Positions 13,863 to 16,168 of a stretch of DNA of 16,168 nucleotides are shown piece by piece. The position numbers and the translations under genes are program-made. Position 1 is the first letter of the stretch. Each line of letters begins with the position of its first letter. Below the pieces are notes generated by a model. The model did not search any database. It saw nothing but the letters and a program-made list of their open reading frames with translations, and was not told the origin of the DNA. The stretch comes from Omnitrophica WOR_2 bacterium RIFCSPHIGHO2_02_FULL_52_10 (lineage in GTDB: Bacteria; Omnitrophota; Gorgyraeia; Zapsychrales; Zapsychraceae): contig MHGR01000113.1 of NCBI GenBank assembly GCA_001805655.1, positions 1-16,168 of the forward strand, written 5' to 3'.

Positions 13863-14761
13863 GGCGTTATGAACTTTACCAATTTTTTCATACGCGCGTG
13901 GACTTTCGGCAGCGTCATTTCCGCGGTCTTGGCCATGCCGAAACCCTCCACGTTAAAGGAAGCCATGGTGGTGGCATAGATCACCGCCCGGCGTAACGTT
14001 GCTTCATTGACCTTTCCGGCCTTACTGAGGTAGCCCATCAGACCGCCGGCAAAGGTATCGCCGGCGCCGGTCGGATCGACCACGTGCTCCACCGGATAAG
14101 CGGGGAAGGTGAACATGAACCGGTCACAGTAAAACAGGACACCGTGCTCGCCTTTTTTGATCACGATCAGCTGCGGGCCAATTTTCCTCAGCGCCTTGGC
14201 GGCCTTGATCAGATTGGTTTCCCCGACCAGCTGGCGGGCCTCGCCGTCATTGAGCACGAACAGGTTGATCTTGGTCATCAGGATGCGCAGGGCTTTTTTC
14301 TTACGGGCTATCCACAAATTCATGCTGTCGAGCCCGATCAGCTTCGGCTTGTCCATCAGCCGCAGCAGTTGCAGCTGGATGTCGGGGTCGATATTGGCCA
14401 GAAAGACATTCGGCAGGCGCCGCTGATGAAAGGCGATCTGCGGCCGGTAATTCAGCAGTACACCGATTTCCGTCGCCAGGGTGATCGCCGTATTTAGGTC
14501 ATGCTCCTTGTACTCACCATGCCACTGAAAAGATTTTCCTTTCCTTACGATCAGGGAAGTTATATCGATCCCTTTTCGCCGCAGGAATTGAATATGCTTG
14601 GGTGGAAAGTCTTCGCCGATGATCCCGACCAGGTGGACCTTCGTGAACAGCCGGGCGCTCATGCTGAAGTGCGCCGCCGACCCTCCCAAAAGGGCGCGGT
14701 GATGCCCCCGGGAGGTCCTGATATTATCCAAAGCCACTGTTCCCAAAACTAACAAACTCAT
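13859..14761 (-). CDS. PfkB-family carbohydrate/nucleoside kinase
   Basis: The 300-residue product is a ribokinase-like (PfkB) kinase that transfers phosphate from ATP to a sugar or nucleoside. The N-terminal LLGGSAAHFSMSARLF and the glycine-rich VGIIGEDF match signature 1 regions. VDPTGAGDTFAGG (228-240) is signature 2, with Asp235 as catalytic base. LIVIKKGEHGVLF is the usual strand-turn near the ATP site. The substrate cannot be assigned. SemiSWEET-like proximity might hint at a sugar, but this is weak. The ATG at 14761 lacks a strong Shine-Dalgarno. Its stop overlaps the next start as ATGA. It is the first gene of the kinase, membrane protein and era operon, after about 500 bases of gene-free DNA. 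Confidence 0.9.
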   Translation of the reverse strand: MSLLVLGTVALDNIRTSRGHHRALLGGSAAHFSMSARLFTKVHLVGIIGEDFPPKHIQFLRRKGIDITSLIVRKGKSFQWHGEYKEHDLNTAITLATEIGVLLNYRPQIAFHQRRLPNVFLANIDPDIQLQLLRLMDKPKLIGLDSMNLWIARKKKALRILMTKINLFVLNDGEARQLVGETNLIKAAKALRKIGPQLIVIKKGEHGVLFYCDRFMFTFPAYPVEHVVDPTGAGDTFAGGLMGYLSKAGKVNEATLRRAVIYATTMASFNVEGFGMAKTAEMTLPKVHARMKKLVKFITP

Positions 14762-14776
14762 AAATGACCCGTCTGC

Positions 14777-14880
14777 GCCAAAGTGCTTTCGCCTTTGGCT
14801 TCACCGGGTTCATCCGTCTTTGAGTATTCTTCAGCGGAATCCGGCGTAGCCCCGCCTTGGCGGGGCGAAGACGGATGAAC
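14777..14880. repeat. Palindromes upstream of the PfkB operon, with GCCCCGCC core
   Basis: GCCAAAG (14777-14783) pairs with CTTTGGC (14793-14799). GTTCATCCGTCTT (14808-14820) pairs perfectly over 13 bp with 14868-14880. It encloses GCCCCGCC-TT-GGCGGGGC (14849-14866). The same GCCCCGCC/GGCGGGGC core recurs at 14991-15010, so the two are related elements. No coding sequence is seen. Confidence 0.7.
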
Positions 14881-14885
14881 TCGTT

Positions 14886-14939
14886 TTATTCCCCGATAAT
14901 TTTTATCAATACGCGCTTTTTCCTGCGGCTTTCAAATTT
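14886..14939 (-). pseudogene. Remnant of a second YjbQ C-terminus
   Basis: The minus strand reads [17 protein letters not shown] followed by TAA (14888-14886). The intact YjbQ gene at 15275 ends [17 protein letters not shown]. Twenty bases are identical between the two (14893-14912 and 15282-15301). The flanking codons differ at several synonymous-looking positions, so this is an older or diverged copy rather than a fresh duplication. Upstream the frame runs into GC-rich palindromes with no start codon or YjbQ core. It is most likely a decayed paralogue or a partial duplication cut by repeat insertion. Confidence 0.7.
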
Positions 14940-14979
14940 GATTCTTTGGAGTTTTGAGTAGGTAATGACCTTTCGGATT

Positions 14980-15095
14980 CCCTCCCCCTTGCCCCGCCTT
15001 TTGGCGGGGCTTGTGGGGAGGGAAAGGGAGGGGGGACAAACGGGTAACTCTACTGTATATTTGCCCCTCCCCTATCCCCTCCCACGAGGGGAGGG
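14980..15095. repeat. GC-rich palindromic repeats
   Basis: CCCTCCCC (14980-14987) with GGGGAGGG (15015-15022) encloses GCCCCGCC (14991-14998) and GGCGGGGC (15003-15010) around TTTT. A second unit pairs CCCCTCCC (15076-15083) with 15088-15095 around ACGA. Both resemble short dispersed palindromes of uncultured bacteria. The proline-rich reading frame across them is an artefact. Confidence 0.7.
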
Positions 15096-15168
15096 GAATT
15101 GCTAAATTAGGATGTATAAAATAACTACCCATTTAAATTTCCAAAGAGGCTCAAATTTCAATGACGGC

Positions 15169-15208
15169 GCGACTTATGGAGCGGGCACGGCGAGCGAACA
15201 TAAGTCGC
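15169..15208. repeat. 10-bp inverted repeat downstream of the YjbQ gene
   Basis: GCGACTTATG (15169-15178) and CATAAGTCGC (15199-15208) are perfectly inverted around a 20-base loop. A TCGAGGGA direct pair follows at about 15248-15263. On the minus strand this lies past the YjbQ stop, but no U-run marks it as a terminator. Confidence 0.55.
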
Positions 15209-15274
15209 TGCCGGAATTGATCCCGAGCGACTCTGAACTCCAATGGTTCGAGGGAGTCGAGGGACCTTTCTCTG

Positions 15275-15694
15275 TTAATCTCCGATAATTTTTATCAATA
15301 CCCTCTTTTTTCTACGCCCGTCAAACTCCCCGTAAAATATCTGCTCCCAGGGCCCAAAATCCAGCTTCCCGCCGGTAACGGCCACGACCACCTCGCGCCC
15401 CATGACCTGCCGCTTCAAATGCGCGTCGGCATTGTCTTCGCCGGTGTCATTATGGCGGTATTGCGATACGGGCGCGTGCGGCGCCAGTTTTTCAAGCCAT
15501 TGGTCGTAATCGTGCAGCAGGCCCCGCTCATCGTCATTGATATAAACACTCGCCGAAATATGCATGGCATTGACCAAACAGAGCCCCTCTTTGACCCCGC
15601 TTTTGTCCACGGCCTGCTGGACAGCGTCCGTGATATTAATGTACTCCCGTCGGTCCTTTGTATTAAACCAGATCTCCTGGCGGTATGTTTTCAT
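15275..15694 (-). CDS. yjbQ: YjbQ/UPF0047 family protein
   Basis: The 139-residue product is a full-length YjbQ/UPF0047 protein, a small soluble trimeric-type family. Members have been reported to show weak thiamine-phosphate synthase activity, but the real role is unsettled. Motifs are [15 protein letters not shown] (42-56), [16 protein letters not shown] (80-95), [11 protein letters not shown] and [17 protein letters not shown] (110-126). The conserved histidines and acidic residues of the presumed active site are present. The ATG at 15694 has a clear GGAGG six bases upstream. It follows the TPR gene by 33 bases, so an operon is likely. A remnant of a second copy's C-terminus lies about 340 bases downstream. 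Confidence 0.93.
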   Translation of the reverse strand: MKTYRQEIWFNTKDRREYINITDAVQQAVDKSGVKEGLCLVNAMHISASVYINDDERGLLHDYDQWLEKLAPHAPVSQYRHNDTGEDNADAHLKRQVMGREVVVAVTGGKLDFGPWEQIFYGEFDGRRKKRVLIKIIGD

Positions 15695-15727
15695 TCCACG
15701 CCTCCGCGCCCGGCATATCGCGCGAGT

Positions 15728-16123
15728 TTACTCCACGCCCTCCGGGGCCTTCCTGTTTTTGATCCGGGAAATATACTGCTGAAAGCGCCTGTCCTGGCGC
15801 AAATTGGAGAGATCGGCGTCGCGCTCCATGTGATAAAAATCCGTATAGCCGCAATTGATCGCTTTTTTCACGCTGCGGAACGCCTTGTCGATATCCCCCA
15901 TCAATGAATAGCTGCAGCCTAAATTATAAAGCGCGATCGGGTCGCTGGGCCTCAGCTGCACCAGCCTTTCATCGACGGCCAGGCCCTCCTTAATCATGCC
16001 GGCCTTCGTGTACAGATCTCCCAGGGCGACCAAAGCCTCGGCAAAATTCTGGTTCTTTTCGATCAGGCCATTAAAAAAGGCGATCTCAAATTCAATCTCG
16101 TCTTTGCTTAAATGTTCAGACAT
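15728..16123 (-). CDS. TPR-repeat protein
   Basis: This 131-residue soluble protein contains two clear tetratricopeptide repeats, at about 27-61 (AEALVALGDLYTKAG...) and 62-95 (ALYNLGCSYSLMGD...). A third, degenerate repeat ends in DLSNLRQDRRFQQYI, a common TPR closing motif. TPRs form helical scaffolds for protein partners, and nothing here identifies the partner. There is no signal peptide. The ATG at 16123 is preceded by GGGAA at 7 bases. It is the first visible gene of a pair with yjbQ. Only 45 bases of upstream sequence are in the window, so its promoter cannot be judged. Confidence 0.88.
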   Translation of the reverse strand: MSEHLSKDEIEFEIAFFNGLIEKNQNFAEALVALGDLYTKAGMIKEGLAVDERLVQLRPSDPIALYNLGCSYSLMGDIDKAFRSVKKAINCGYTDFYHMERDADLSNLRQDRRFQQYISRIKNRKAPEGVE

Positions 16124-16168
16124 ATTGTTTCCCGATGAGACTCTTCATTTATCTAAATAGCGTTTTAT

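Noticed and set aside
14932..15132. Minus-strand proline-rich ORF of 66 codons
   Set aside because: It is composed of the CCCCTCCC and GCCCCGCC palindromes, with no domain.
15240..15265. tRNA T-loop-like GGTTCGAG
   Set aside because: There is no cloverleaf around it. It is part of a short TCGAGGGA direct repeat.

Overview
The window carries 15 protein genes that I can support, all read from the minus strand. They are mostly bacterial housekeeping genes: mnmE, folC, purH, rpsU, mgtE, nth, nnrE and era, plus a PII-type regulator, a lysine 2,3-aminomutase and a YjbQ protein. They are set in unusually hairpin-rich intergenic DNA. There are no phage genes, transposases, rRNAs, tRNAs or CRISPR arrays. 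The gene set and the palindromic spacers suggest a chromosome segment of an uncultured bacterium, perhaps of an Omnitrophota-like lineage. That placement is an impression from gene style, not something the sequence proves.

Layout from left to right. Positions 1-684 hold the N-terminal half of mnmE, cut by the window edge. Positions 685-2154 hold an AAA/DUF4143 ATPase with its own strong promoter, flanked by a possible broken small ORF and by the folC terminator. Positions 2181-5119 are purH-folC, a folate and one-carbon pair. Positions 5253-6263 carry a DJ-1/PfpI protein, a block of nested inverted repeats, and rpsU (52 codons) with its promoter and a long terminator-like hairpin. Positions 6378-8986 hold an ATP-grasp ligase and lysine 2,3-aminomutase overlapping as GTGA, followed by a PII-like protein whose T-loop is shortened. 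Positions 8987-9489 are gene-free and contain a promoter, a leader and an intrinsic terminator that ends right at the ligase start codon, plus a set of long inverted repeats. Positions 9490-12416 carry mgtE, nth and nnrE. Positions 12417-12667 are another hairpin block. Positions 12668-14761 are a tightly overlapping operon: PfkB kinase, a 3-TM PQ-loop-like protein, and era. Positions 14762-15274 are gene-free, with GC-rich palindromes and a short remnant of a second YjbQ C-terminus. Positions 15275-16123 are a TPR protein and a YjbQ protein.

How the genes relate. PurH uses 10-formyl-tetrahydrofolate and FolC polyglutamylates folates, so their adjacency makes sense. MnmE, RpsU and Era belong to translation and ribosome biogenesis. 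The most unusual functional group is the ATP-grasp ligase and KamA pair next to the short-T-loop PII protein. KamA keeps the two aspartates expected for lysine specificity. The ligase lacks the canonical Ddl N-terminal motif. A pathway that makes and then ligates beta-lysine is therefore a reasonable but unproven reading. The leader in front of the ligase, with its promoter and abutting terminator, could be an attenuator controlling this pair or a small RNA gene of its own.
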